Assembly: GCF_900113935.1 (NCBI RefSeq)
Contig: NZ_FORF01000009.1
Span: 1-64,000 of the forward strand
Direction of reading: 5' to 3'
Origin: Aquamicrobium aerolatum DSM 21857
Lineage (GTDB): Bacteria; Pseudomonadota; Alphaproteobacteria; Rhizobiales; Rhizobiaceae
Length of the DNA stretch: 64,000 nucleotides
In this document: positions 1 to 7,854 of the stretch, in pieces
Numbering within the stretch: the first letter of the stretch is position 1
Layout of the letters: each line of letters starts with the position of its first letter
Notes under the pieces: generated by a model
The model's input: only the letters and a program-made list of their open reading frames with translations
Databases searched by the model: none
What the model was told of the DNA's origin: nothing
Translations under genes and position numbers: made by a program

Positions 1-53
1 CCAAACACATGAAATATTCTCATCACAAACAAGCCGCAACAAAGCGGCGCATC

Positions 54-74
54 AAAGGGGCAGCAGCCCCTTTT
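54..74 (+). terminator. Rho-independent terminator of a gene upstream of the window
   Basis: An 8-bp perfect stem (AAAGGGGC / GCCCCTTT) closes a 4-base AGCA loop and ends in four T. It reads on the plus strand. Given the tRNA-fMet just downstream, it may belong to the rRNA operon expected to the left, but no rRNA sequence is visible in the window. Confidence 0.6.
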
Positions 75-116
75 GTCATTCAGGACAAAATGTGGTCCAA
101 TGCATCAGCAAGGACC

Positions 117-142
117 AAGGTGACGCGGGGTGGAGCAGCCCG
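117..142 (+). repeat. Partial upstream copy of the tRNA-fMet 5' end
   Basis: These 26 bases are identical to 237-262, exactly 120 bases downstream. The last 19 bases (124-142) equal the acceptor 5' strand and D-arm start of tRNA-fMet. The copy then diverges, so it cannot fold into a tRNA. It looks like a leftover of a tandem duplication or of an insertion that duplicated its target. Confidence 0.8.
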
Positions 143-151
143 TTCGGCCTA

Positions 152-231
152 CAATCGATCCTCAATCGATTGCTTGACGGCCTCACCTCATCAGGCTACG
201 CCTGACTTCGCTCCCGGGCACAAAAGCCCGG
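152..231. repeat. Cluster of three hairpins before tRNA-fMet
   Basis: Three perfect inverted repeats lie in series: CAATCGAT/ATCGATTG (152-159/165-172), TCAGGC/GCCTGA (191-196/200-205) and CCGGGC/GCCCGG (214-219/226-231). They fill the space between the tRNA 5' fragment and the real tRNA. They could be processing stems of an rRNA-tRNA precursor or a decayed repeat element. No coding potential is evident. Confidence 0.6.
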
Positions 232-243
232 CTCTAAAGGTGA

Positions 244-320
<77 letters not shown>

Positions 321-515
321 AAACCAAATCAATGTCATTCATGACTTACCGTTCGGCTGCAGGCCGGATGTGTCTTGTCTCGCATAAGTTCGCGCAGGCT
401 TACGGATCCATGGCGCAAGATCGCAAACTTTCGTGAACTGCGCTCATCTTGCTTGCGTTCCGATTGCCGCTGTTGCACCTGCACAACCCGTTGAAAAATC
501 TGGAGAATCGCAGCG

Positions 516-1004
516 ATGTTGCAGTGGCGCGCCATGGGGGAGGGGGATGTTGCAGGGGTACAGCTGGTATCGGATGCTGTTCACCCCGAACTTCCCGAAC
601 GGGAGGCGGTGGTCGCTGCAAGGCTGCGCCTTTATCCCGCCGGTTGCCATGTTCTGGCCGGGGAGGATGGCGCGATCGGCGGCTATGTGATGTCGCATCC
701 GATCCGCCCGTTCGAGCCGCCTGTGCTTGACCGGATGCCTGATGAGATTCCGTCGGACGCGACCCAATATTACATTCACGACATTGCGCTTCACCCGCGC
801 CTGCGTGGCGGTGGTCATGCGCGTCCGATCATTGAGCACTTGCTCGCCGAGGCTACCGCTTTCGACAGCATGGCGCTGATTTCCGTCTATGGAACCGCGC
901 CGTTCTGGTCGAAATTCGGCTTCGCGCCTTCAGAGCGCGACATGAGCGAGGCGCTTTGCGCCTACGGACCGGGTGCGGTGTTCATGGTACGGACGCCTAG
1001 CTGA
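516..1004 (+). CDS. GNAT family N-acetyltransferase
   Basis: This 162-residue protein matches the usual length of a single-domain GNAT acetyltransferase, which moves acetyl from acetyl-CoA to an amine. Around residues 88-105 the strand YYIHDIALHP is followed by RLRGGGHARPII, which corresponds to motif A and its pyrophosphate loop (R/Q-x-x-G-x-G/A). The C-terminal stretch ISVYGTAPFWSKFGF is the usual motif B, where an aromatic residue sits near CoA. A GGAG lies about 10 bases before the ATG; an internal ATG at 534 is the alternative. It stands alone, with a strong terminator behind it. The substrate cannot be told from sequence. Confidence 0.85.
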   Translation: MLQWRAMGEGDVAGVQLVSDAVHPELPEREAVVAARLRLYPAGCHVLAGEDGAIGGYVMSHPIRPFEPPVLDRMPDEIPSDATQYYIHDIALHPRLRGGGHARPIIEHLLAEATAFDSMALISVYGTAPFWSKFGFAPSERDMSEALCAYGPGAVFMVRTPS

Positions 1005-1023
1005 GTGCTGTATTTGATTGAAC

Positions 1024-1057
1024 AAAGCCCCTGCAATTTGCGGGGGCTTTTTCTTTT
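1024..1057 (+). terminator. Rho-independent terminator after the GNAT gene
   Basis: An 11-bp stem (AAAGCCCCTGC pairing with GCGGGGGCTTT, one G-T pair) with a 5-base loop is followed by TTTTTCTTTT. Confidence 0.9.
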
Positions 1058-1066
1058 CGGGCCATC

Positions 1067-1111
1067 GCATGTCTCCCGAAAGTGGGAACCGGTTTCGGGA
1101 TAAAGACATGC
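1067..1111. repeat. Palindromic intergenic repeat (Rhizobiales type)
   Basis: GCATGTC at the left end and GACATGC at the right end are inverted, and inner arms CCCGAAA and TTTCGGG flank GTGGGAACCGG. A shorter decayed copy (GCATGTCTCCCGCAAGTGGGAG) begins at 1122. The CCCGAAA-GTGGGAACCGG-TTTCGGG core resembles a dispersed intergenic palindrome I know from Mesorhizobium and Brucella relatives. That family assignment is from memory, not a search. Confidence 0.7.
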
Positions 1112-1171
1112 GCAAAAGCAAGCATGTCTCCCGCAAGTGGGAGCTGCTTTAGCCAAGATCAATTCGATCAG

Positions 1172-1192
1172 TTGTCTGTATTTCGTTGACAA
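1172..1192. promoter_or_regulatory. Possible promoter/operator before dctP
   Basis: TTGTC and GACAA (1172-1176/1188-1192) form an inverted repeat with an 11-base spacer that overlaps a consensus -35 hexamer TTGACA at 1186-1191. No good -10 box follows at 17 bases, so this is only a candidate site. Confidence 0.3.
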
Positions 1193-1292
1193 ATTGAAAG
1201 CGTAAGATCAATCTTTCCCTCACGTCGCGTCAACGCGATCAACAAGGACAGGACTGAAACAACAGATCCGCCAACAGAGAGGGAACGAAGTC

Positions 1293-2273
1293 ATGATCAG
1301 CTATACTAGGTCCGTGCTGCTGGGCGGCGCGTTTGCTACATTGTTCGCCGGGGCAGCATTTGCCCAGACGAGTTGGGATATGCCGACGCCTTACGGTGAT
1401 GGTATCTTCCATACGCAGAATATTCGCCAGTTTGCCGATGACGTCGACAAGGCCACCGGTGGCGACCTGAAGATCACGGTGCACTCGGCCAACTCGCTGT
1501 TTGGCCATGCCGAAATTCCGGATGCGGTTCGCGATGGTCTGGTGCCGATCGGGGAATTCCTGCTGTCGCGCCTGGCCAATGAAGACCCGCTGTATGGTCT
1601 GGATTCGATTCCGTTCCTGGCATCGTCCTATGACGCTTCGGCCAAGCTCTGGTCGGTGTCACGTGACGAGATCGCGGCCAAGCTTGCCGCGCGCGGTCTG
1701 ACGGTTCTTTATGCCGTGCCATGGCCGGGTCAGAGCCTTTATCTGCGCAAGGAAGTCACCGAGCCGGCGCAGTTCGAGGGGCTCGCGTTCCGCGCCTATA
1801 ATGTGGCGTCGGAGCGACTCGCCCAGCTTCTCGGGGCAACGCCGACACAGGTTGAAGAGACCGACGTTGCCACCGCCTTCACCACCGGGCGTGTCGAGGC
1901 GATGATCACGTCGCCGTCGACCGGAGCCAACGCCAAGGCGTGGGATTTCGTCACCCATTATATCGACGTCCAGGCCTGGCTGCCGAACAATGTCATCGTG
2001 GTCAACACGGAGGCTTTCGAGGCGCTGCCGGAAGCTCAGCGCAACGCGCTGCGCGAGGCAGCCGCCGCGGCTGAAACGCGTGGACTGGAGATGTCGAAGG
2101 CGGAAACCGCAGCGAAGATCGGCGAGCTTGAAGCAGGCGGCATGATCGTCTCCAAGCCGACCGAGGCGGTGGCGGCCAAGCTGCAGGAGGTCGGCAAGAC
2201 CATGACGGCGGAATGGGAAGCCAAGGCCGGTGCCTCTGGGCAGGCCGTGGTCGAAGCGTTCCGCAACAAGTGA
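1293..2273 (+). CDS. dctP: TRAP transporter substrate-binding protein (DctP)
   Basis: This is the periplasmic binding protein of a TRAP transporter, which delivers carboxylate-type ligands to the DctQM permease for sodium-driven uptake. It has 326 residues, typical for DctP. The N-terminus (about residues 1-25) is a Sec signal peptide with a hydrophobic core and an AFA-Q cleavage site. The mid-region has the family phrase in which an arginine (RAYN, near residue 170) normally clamps the ligand carboxylate, followed by the AFTTGRVEAMITSPSTG segment. AGAGGGA precedes the ATG. It starts a dctP-dctQ-dctM operon with a hairpin after dctP. The ligand is unknown. Confidence 0.92.
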   Translation: MISYTRSVLLGGAFATLFAGAAFAQTSWDMPTPYGDGIFHTQNIRQFADDVDKATGGDLKITVHSANSLFGHAEIPDAVRDGLVPIGEFLLSRLANEDPLYGLDSIPFLASSYDASAKLWSVSRDEIAAKLAARGLTVLYAVPWPGQSLYLRKEVTEPAQFEGLAFRAYNVASERLAQLLGATPTQVEETDVATAFTTGRVEAMITSPSTGANAKAWDFVTHYIDVQAWLPNNVIVVNTEAFEALPEAQRNALREAAAAAETRGLEMSKAETAAKIGELEAGGMIVSKPTEAVAAKLQEVGKTMTAEWEAKAGASGQAVVEAFRNK

Positions 2274-2283
2274 TCTTGCAGAT

Positions 2284-2304
2284 GGGTGGGCCATGTTCCC
2301 ACCC
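2284..2304 (+). terminator. Intercistronic hairpin between dctP and dctQ
   Basis: A perfect 7-bp stem (GGGTGGG / CCCACCC) with a 7-base loop is followed by only TTT. The U tract is too short for full termination. It more likely lets the binding protein be made in excess of the permease, through partial termination or stabilisation of the 5' mRNA. Confidence 0.6.
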
Positions 2305-2327
2305 TTTCGGCTCAGGGATTCGATCTC

Positions 2328-2888
2328 ATGCGCAAGGCACTTGATGCCCTCTATGGCGGCGCCCTCGTGGGCGCGTGCCTTTCCATGGTCCTCATCGCGG
2401 TGCTGGTTTTCGTTCAGGTAGCCGCGCGGTTGCTGGACCGACTGCTGGTTCTGCTTGGCATGCCGCGAACCGGCTTCATCATTCCTTCGCTTGCCGAGAT
2501 CGGCGGGTTTCTTTTGGTCGCGGCCGCCTTTCTCGCGCTCGCTCGCACATTGCGCGCCGCAGGGCATGTGCGCGTCACACTTGCGCTACGCTGGTTTGGC
2601 GAAGGCGCCGACAGGGTGATGACCGGCTTTGCCTTGCTGGTCGGCATCGGCCTGACCGGTTTTGCCGCCTGGGCAATTCTGATGCAGACGCTGGCGACCT
2701 ATCGCAACGGGTCTGTCTCATTTGGCATCATCCCCATGCCGCTATGGGTGCCGCAGGCGGTCATGACCGCCGGCATCGTCATTTTCCTGATCGCGCTTCT
2801 TGATGAAATGTTCCAGCTACTGCGTGGCGGCGAGCCTTCGTTCCGACACCAGGAGCGCACCCGCGAAGTCACCGAGGGAGGCCATTGA
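2328..2888 (+). CDS. dctQ: TRAP transporter small permease (DctQ)
   Basis: This small membrane subunit bridges DctP and DctM. It has 186 residues with about four hydrophobic segments, as in the DctQ family. The first transmembrane stretch (GALVGACLSMVLIAVLVFVQVAARLL) leads into a loop with FIIPSLAEIGGFLLVAAAFLALA, the usual conserved core. An in-frame GTG at 2286 would add 14 residues but lies inside the hairpin stem and has no ribosome-binding site, so the ATG at 2328, with AGGG upstream, is preferred. The stop overlaps the dctM start by one base. Confidence 0.88.
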   Translation: MRKALDALYGGALVGACLSMVLIAVLVFVQVAARLLDRLLVLLGMPRTGFIIPSLAEIGGFLLVAAAFLALARTLRAAGHVRVTLALRWFGEGADRVMTGFALLVGIGLTGFAAWAILMQTLATYRNGSVSFGIIPMPLWVPQAVMTAGIVIFLIALLDEMFQLLRGGEPSFRHQERTREVTEGGH

Positions 2889-4192
2889 TGGATATTGGTC
2901 TTCTCTCGCTCCTGCTTGTCGTCGTCTTGTTCGGACTGTTGCTGGCGGGCGTCTGGGTTGGTTTTGCCCTGATGGCCGTGGGCCTTGTCGCGATGGAAAT
3001 CGCGACGTCCGCGCCGGTGTCGTCCGTCTTTGCCCGCCGTGTCTGGGGGGCGATGAACAGCTGGGATCTGACGGCGCTGCCGATGTTCATCTGGATGGGC
3101 GAATTGTTGTTCCGCTCCCGGCTTTCATCCGACATGTTCGAGGGGCTGGCACCGTTCACCCGCCGTCTTCCGGGCCGCTTGCTGCACGTCAACGTCTTTG
3201 GCTGCGCGCTGTTTGCCTGTGTATCCGGCTCGTCTGCGGCGACCACCGCCACGGTCGGGCGCATGTCGCTGCCCGAACTGCGCAAGCGCGGCTATGCCGA
3301 AAACATGGCGCTTGGCACGCTCGCCGGGTCCGGTACGTTCGGTTTTCTCATCCCGCCGTCGATCATCATGATCGTCTATGGCGCGGCAACCGAGCAGAGC
3401 ATTGCGCGCCTGTTCCTTGCCGGTGTCGGGCCGGGCATTCTGCTTGCCTTTCTGTTCAGCGCCTACATTGTCGTCTGGGCGTTGATGAACAAGGACAAGA
3501 TGCCGCCGCTTGAACCGCTTGCGGGGGCCAAAGAAAAGCTGCGGGCGCTCGGCCTGTTGCTGCCGACCCTGCTTCTGATCATCGGCGTCATTGGCTCGAT
3601 CTATGCCGGGCTTGCCTCGCCCACCGAGGCAGCCGTGATCGGCGTCGTCGGGGCCATGGTCATCTCCGGTTTCAGCGGCGGGCTGAACTGGGACGGCTTC
3701 GTCGCCTCGCTGCGCGGTGCCGCGATCACCAGCTGCATGATTACCTTCATCCTTGCCGGGGCGTCGTTCCTCACCGTGGCGATGGGCTTCACCGGGATTC
3801 CGCGCATCCTTGCCTCGTGGATCAGCGATCAGGGCTTCTCGCAATACGCGCTGATTGCGGTGTTGCTGGTGTTCTTCATCGTCATGGGCTGCTTTCTCGA
3901 TGGCATTTCCATTGTGGTCCTGACCACATCGGTGATCCTGCCGATGGTGCTGGTGGCTGGCATCGACCCGATCTGGTTCGGAATCTTTCTGGTGATGGTC
4001 GTGGAAATGAGCCAGATCACGCCGCCGGTCGGCTTCAACCTGTTCGTGATCCAGTCCATAACCGGCAAGAACATTTTCGAGATCGCATATTATGCCTTGC
4101 CGTTCTTTCTGCTTCTGGTGCTGGCGACCGCGATCCTCACCGTCTTTCCGGAGATAGCGCTATGGCTGCCGAGCACGATGATGAGCAACTGA
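2888..4192 (+). CDS. dctM: TRAP transporter large permease (DctM)
   Basis: This transporting subunit of the TRAP system has 434 residues and about 12 hydrophobic segments. Family features include GSGTFGFLIPPSIIMIVYG and, near the C-terminus, the EMSQITPPVGFNLFVIQSI segment that is highly conserved in DctM. The ATG at 2888 is preceded by GAGG and shares its first base with the dctQ stop (TGATG), which indicates translational coupling; a TTG at 2885 is the weaker alternative. The 3' end overlaps a winged-helix regulator by 31 bases. Confidence 0.93.
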   Translation: MDIGLLSLLLVVVLFGLLLAGVWVGFALMAVGLVAMEIATSAPVSSVFARRVWGAMNSWDLTALPMFIWMGELLFRSRLSSDMFEGLAPFTRRLPGRLLHVNVFGCALFACVSGSSAATTATVGRMSLPELRKRGYAENMALGTLAGSGTFGFLIPPSIIMIVYGAATEQSIARLFLAGVGPGILLAFLFSAYIVVWALMNKDKMPPLEPLAGAKEKLRALGLLLPTLLLIIGVIGSIYAGLASPTEAAVIGVVGAMVISGFSGGLNWDGFVASLRGAAITSCMITFILAGASFLTVAMGFTGIPRILASWISDQGFSQYALIAVLLVFFIVMGCFLDGISIVVLTTSVILPMVLVAGIDPIWFGIFLVMVVEMSQITPPVGFNLFVIQSITGKNIFEIAYYALPFFLLLVLATAILTVFPEIALWLPSTMMSN

Positions 4193-4704
4193 TCGCCGCC
4201 TTGGTCGGGCCTGTGGTGTCGTCGGCGCATCTGGCCAATTCGGGCTTGCCGGCGCTGTCCGAGATCGAGTTTGCGCTGACCATGGCCAATCACTCGTTCC
4301 AGCGCTGGGTGGTGCGTTGCACGGTCGCTGCCGGTGGGCCGGCCCTGTCGCCGCTGGAGGTGCTGATCATGCATCTGGTCAACCACCGCCAGCGCGCCAA
4401 GACGCTTGCCGATGTCTGTCTCGTGCTCAACATCGAGGACACGCATCTGGCCAATTATGCGATCAAGAAGCTGGTCGAGCACAAGCTCGTGGCAGTCGGT
4501 CGCAAGGGCAAGGAAAAGACGGTCGGTATCACCGAGGCCGGGGCCGCGCTGTGCAAGCGCTATGGCGAGGTGCGCGAGGCGCTGGTGGTGCAGAGCGTGC
4601 GCCAGCTCGGTCACAACCCGGAGGAAATGTCGCGCGTGGCGGCGCTGCTTCGCTCGGTGTCAGGCGCTTATGACCAGGCGGCAAGGGCAGCGGCCTCGCT
4701 CTGA
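4162..4704 (+). CDS. Winged-helix MarR-like transcriptional regulator
   Basis: The 180-residue protein resembles the predicted MarR-type regulators of group COG5631. After about 50 residues comes a winged-helix domain: LSPLEVLIMHLVNH, then the recognition region VCLVLNIEDTHLANYAIKKLVEHKLVAV, and a wing ending KGKEKTVGITEAG. I chose the ATG at 4162 because it begins a MAAEHDDEQ-type N-terminus; reading frame continues upstream but overlaps dctM fully. The 31-base overlap with dctM ties it to the TRAP operon. It is likely the operon's own regulator, which is inference from position only. Confidence 0.8.
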   Translation: MAAEHDDEQLIAALVGPVVSSAHLANSGLPALSEIEFALTMANHSFQRWVVRCTVAAGGPALSPLEVLIMHLVNHRQRAKTLADVCLVLNIEDTHLANYAIKKLVEHKLVAVGRKGKEKTVGITEAGAALCKRYGEVREALVVQSVRQLGHNPEEMSRVAALLRSVSGAYDQAARAAASL

Positions 4705-4878
4705 GCGCTCAGAATCGGTACGCCGTTTTTGTGATCGCGCGAAGATTCATGGGGGAACTGACCCCATCGACGCGCTTGCCGTGCTTGTGGGGCTTGCGGC
4801 AAGCCGGCGTCGAAAATATTCTCGTGGAGATAGGCTGGTCTGCAGGCGTTCTGCGGAAGCCCAGAAAGAAGGCGTGAC

Positions 4879-5907
4879 ATGAGCATGGTGCGTAACACGA
4901 TCCTGGCCGCAGTTTCCGGCCTGGCTCTCTCGGCGGTTTCGGCGCAGGCTGAGACCCTGACGATTTCGTGGTGGGGTTTCAACGGCGAGAAGCTGGACGA
5001 ATATATCGTCAAGCCTTTCCAGGAGCAGTGCGGCTGCGAGCTGGTGTTTGAGACCGGCAACAACGCCGACCGTCTCAACAAGGTCAAGATCCGTGGCGGC
5101 GGCGGCGTCGACGTCATCTACCTGACCGACGCGTTCTCGCAGATCGGCATCGACGAAGGCCTGTTCCAGAAGATCGACCCGGCCAAGGTTCCGAACCTGC
5201 AGGGCCTCTACCCGCTGGCTCAGGATCCGCAGGGCGGCTACGGCCCGGCTTACACCATCGGCCGCGTCGGCATCGTCTACGATTCGACCAAGGTCGATCC
5301 GGCGATCACCAAATGGGCCGACCTGTGGCGTGAAGACCTGAATGGCAAGATCTCCCTGCCAGGCATCACCACCACCGCTGGCCCGATGGTTGTCATGATC
5401 GCTGGCGACAAGGCCGGCACCGACGCTTTTGAGGATGCCGACCCGGCATTCGCCGAAATCGAGGCGCTCAAGGCCAATGTGGTGAAGAACTACAACACCG
5501 GTTCGGAGATGATCAACCTGTTCTCCACCGGCGAGATCAGCGTTTCGCTGGTTCAGGACTTCGCCCTTGGCCAGTTGCAGGCTGCGGTTCCCAATGTGGT
5601 GTGGGCCAAGCTTGAGGATGGCGACATCGCGACCCTCAACACCGTTAACATCCCGAAGGGCGCGGCCAATCCGGATCGCGCGCATGAGTTCATCAACTTC
5701 ATTCTCGACCCGGCCCGTCAGAAGCTCATCGCCGAGAACGGCGTCGATGCGCCTGTCGTCGCCAGTGTCGAATTGTCGCCGGAGGCCGCGCAGAAGTGGA
5801 CCTACGGCAAGGAGATGATCGAGAACCTCAAGCGGGTCGATTATTCCAAGATGAACAGCGCCAAGAACGACTGGATCGAGCGCTGGAACGAAATTTTCGG
5901 CATGTAA
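4879..5907 (+). CDS. PotD/PotF-type ABC transporter substrate-binding protein
   Basis: A 342-residue periplasmic binding protein of the spermidine/putrescine-type family (COG0687). A Sec signal peptide occupies roughly residues 1-25 and ends SAQA-E. The mature protein opens with LTISWWGFNGEKLDEYIVKPF, the usual first strand and helix of this family. Later landmarks are GGGVDVIYLTDAFS, a YNTGSEMINLFSTGEI segment, and the C-terminal IPKGAANPDRAHEFINFIL helix. It heads an operon with two permeases and an ATPase. A terminator and a 280-base gap follow it, so it can be made in excess. Many such proteins bind compounds other than polyamines, so the ligand is open. Confidence 0.88.
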   Translation: MSMVRNTILAAVSGLALSAVSAQAETLTISWWGFNGEKLDEYIVKPFQEQCGCELVFETGNNADRLNKVKIRGGGGVDVIYLTDAFSQIGIDEGLFQKIDPAKVPNLQGLYPLAQDPQGGYGPAYTIGRVGIVYDSTKVDPAITKWADLWREDLNGKISLPGITTTAGPMVVMIAGDKAGTDAFEDADPAFAEIEALKANVVKNYNTGSEMINLFSTGEISVSLVQDFALGQLQAAVPNVVWAKLEDGDIATLNTVNIPKGAANPDRAHEFINFILDPARQKLIAENGVDAPVVASVELSPEAAQKWTYGKEMIENLKRVDYSKMNSAKNDWIERWNEIFGM

Positions 5908-5914
5908 GTTCGCC

Positions 5915-5947
5915 AAGGGGCGGTTGTCATCGACAGCCGCCCTTTTG
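5915..5947 (+). terminator. Strong hairpin/terminator between binding protein and permease genes
   Basis: GGGCGGTTGTC (5918-5928) pairs with GACAGCCGCCC (5932-5942) with one G-T pair, closing an ATC loop, followed by TTTT. Read-through is required to express the co-oriented permease genes downstream unless they have their own promoter. Confidence 0.8.
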
Positions 5948-6226
5948 CATTTGTAGCGTGAAGCGAATCTGAAAGATCGCGATACGCTTTGGCCGGTGCA
6001 GGCCGCACAGACTGTCGCGATGACGCGGCAAAACGCCCGTTTCCTGTCGAAAACTACGAGTTTCTGTTGCATTTGCGGGCAAGGAAGGGCTTATCGGGCC
6101 GCTTAAGGGCAGGGTGGACCCAAGTCCCCGGCCAAAGGTGCAGACGCACCCAGCCGTGAATGACGCGGCAAGGGTGCAATATGCGCCCGTGATGCGAATT
6201 GTAACGCTTCCGAAAGGACGAATGCA
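5948..6226. other. Gene-free stretch with a dispersed repeat
   Basis: No open reading frame with a plausible start fits here. Bases 5961-5989 match 47341-47369 at 26 of 29 positions (see that repeat). The rest contains several GC-rich inverted words but no riboswitch or promoter that I can recognise. A separate promoter for the permease genes probably lies here. Confidence 0.5.
5961..5989. repeat. Dispersed intergenic repeat, copy 1
   Basis: The segment starts AGCGAATCTGAAAGATCGCG and ends CGCTTT, with short inverted ends (AAGCG / CGCTT, using the preceding A). It matches 47341-47369 at 26 of 29 bases. This AAAGATCGCG-centred element is the kind found in many intergenic regions of Rhizobiales. 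Confidence 0.7.
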
Positions 6227-7054
6227 GTGTTGAAACGCCTGGCCGGATGGGGACTTTCCACCCCGGCGACATTGCTCGTGGTGATCTTCCTGGTGTTGCC
6301 TGTGGCCGCCACGATCATCGCGACCTTCCTCGAGCCGAAGGGGCTGTTTGCGCCCTATCAGGCGTTTTTTGCCAGCGGTTTCCGTCGCTCGGTGCTGTGG
6401 CGCACGCTTGAAATCTCGCTGGTCACCACCTTCGTTTCGGTGCTCATCGGCTTTCTCACCGCCTATGTGGTGTCGCGCACGCCGGGGCGCCTGAAGAGCC
6501 TGCTCATCATTGCCGCCGTGTTTCCGCTGCTCACCGGCGTGGTGGTGCGCTCCTTCGCCTGGCTGATCATTCTCGGCAAGAACGGCATTCTCAACAATTT
6601 CCTCATCTCGATTGGCGTCACCGACGAGCCGTTCTCGATGCTCTACACCCAGTGGTCGGTGATCATCGCGATGGTCTATCTGTTCGTGCCGCTGATGATC
6701 CTGACGCTGGTCGGCGTTCTGGAAAACATTCCCGACGATCTGATCCAGGCGTCCGCCTCGCTCGGCGCAACGCCTGCCGCAACGTTCCGTCAGGTGATCT
6801 TCCCGCTCGCCGTGCCTGGCATCATCGTTGGCGCGGTGCTCGTCTTCACCGGCTCGTTCACCTCCTACGCGACGCCTCAGCTGCTCGGCGGTGAAAGCCA
6901 GATGGTGATGGGTACGCTGATGTACCAGCGCGCCATGGTGGCGTTCGACTGGGTCGGCGCATCGACCATTGCGGCCATCATGGTGGTGGTCACGGTGGTG
7001 GTGGTTCTTCTCATGACGCGCGTTGCCCGCCGTCTCAATCCGATGGCGACCTGA
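6227..7054 (+). CDS. ABC transporter permease (PotB-like)
   Basis: This inner-membrane permease of a PotABCD-type importer has 275 residues and about six transmembrane segments. The cytoplasmic EAA-type loop reads DLIQASASLGATPAATFRQVIFPLAVPGI, which contacts the ATPase. The start is a GTG with AAGGA 8 bases upstream; an ATG at 6222 is in another frame and meets a stop after three codons. One base separates it from the second permease, so the two are co-translated. Confidence 0.9.
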   Translation: MLKRLAGWGLSTPATLLVVIFLVLPVAATIIATFLEPKGLFAPYQAFFASGFRRSVLWRTLEISLVTTFVSVLIGFLTAYVVSRTPGRLKSLLIIAAVFPLLTGVVVRSFAWLIILGKNGILNNFLISIGVTDEPFSMLYTQWSVIIAMVYLFVPLMILTLVGVLENIPDDLIQASASLGATPAATFRQVIFPLAVPGIIVGAVLVFTGSFTSYATPQLLGGESQMVMGTLMYQRAMVAFDWVGASTIAAIMVVVTVVVVLLMTRVARRLNPMAT

Positions 7055-7055
7055 C

Positions 7056-7844
7056 ATGACAACCCGTCTCAATCCCAGCCTCATCGTGCTGACCGTGCTG
7101 GTCTACATCTTCCTGATGGGACCGCTGATCATCGTGCTCGGCGCGTCGGTGTCGGACACGTCCTACCTGACCTTCCCGCCGCAGGGCTTCACCCTGCACT
7201 GGTTCGAGCGCATCTTCGAGATGGGCGCGTTCCGCCGCACCATCATCACCAGCCTGCAGATCGCGTTTCTCGCCACGGGCCTTGCGCTGCTGATCGGCAT
7301 TCCCGCTGCCTATGCGCTCAACCGCTATCGCATCCAGCTGCCATCCTGGCTGTCGACCCTGTTCGTGCTGCCGATCCTGGTGCCGGAAGTGGTGCTCGGC
7401 TTCTCGCTGTTGCGCTCGGTGGCCGTCGAGTACCAGACGCCGATCTTCGCCACCTTGCTCGTCGGCCACACGCTGATCGTACTGCCCTATTGCGTGCGGG
7501 TGATCTCGGCCAGCCTTGCCTCGTTCGACTTTTCCATCGAGGAAGCGGCGATCAGCCTTGGCAGCCGGCCATTGAAAACCTTTTTCACCATCGTGCTGCC
7601 GAATGTGCGCTCGGGTGTGATCGCGGCGTTCATCCTCGCCTTCATCACCTCGATCAACGACGTTTCGGTGTCGCTGTTTCTCACCGGCCCCGGCGTCTCG
7701 ACGCTGCCGATCCAGATTCTCGCCCATGTCGAGCAATTCTTCGATCCGGTGATCGCTTCCGTTTCCGTGCTGCTCATGCTGCTCACCGTCGCCGTGATGG
7801 CGGTGGTCGAGCGCACGCTCGGCCTGACCTTCCTCGCCAAGTAG
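7056..7844 (+). CDS. ABC transporter permease (PotC-like)
   Basis: The second permease of the importer has 262 residues and about six transmembrane segments. The EAA loop is FSIEEAAISLGSRPLKTFFTIVLPNVRSG. The segment FITSINDVSVSLFLTGPGVSTLPI is typical of PotC relatives. The ATG at 7056 follows the upstream stop after one base; upstream in-frame codons would overlap the previous gene. Confidence 0.9.
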   Translation: MTTRLNPSLIVLTVLVYIFLMGPLIIVLGASVSDTSYLTFPPQGFTLHWFERIFEMGAFRRTIITSLQIAFLATGLALLIGIPAAYALNRYRIQLPSWLSTLFVLPILVPEVVLGFSLLRSVAVEYQTPIFATLLVGHTLIVLPYCVRVISASLASFDFSIEEAAISLGSRPLKTFFTIVLPNVRSGVIAAFILAFITSINDVSVSLFLTGPGVSTLPIQILAHVEQFFDPVIASVSVLLMLLTVAVMAVVERTLGLTFLAK

Positions 7845-7854
7845 AAAGCGAGCC

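Noticed and set aside
2286-2327. GTG at 2286 as the dctQ start
   Set aside because: It lies inside the hairpin stem, has no ribosome-binding site, and the extra residues are not typical of DctQ.
4747-6072. 441-codon minus-strand frame opposite the substrate-binding protein gene
   Set aside because: Antisense to a gene with a clear signal peptide and family motifs; no ribosome-binding site or domain of its own.
5948-6226. Riboswitch or small RNA in the long gap before the permease genes
   Set aside because: The length and hairpins invited the idea, but I could not match any known riboswitch core and part of the gap is a dispersed repeat.
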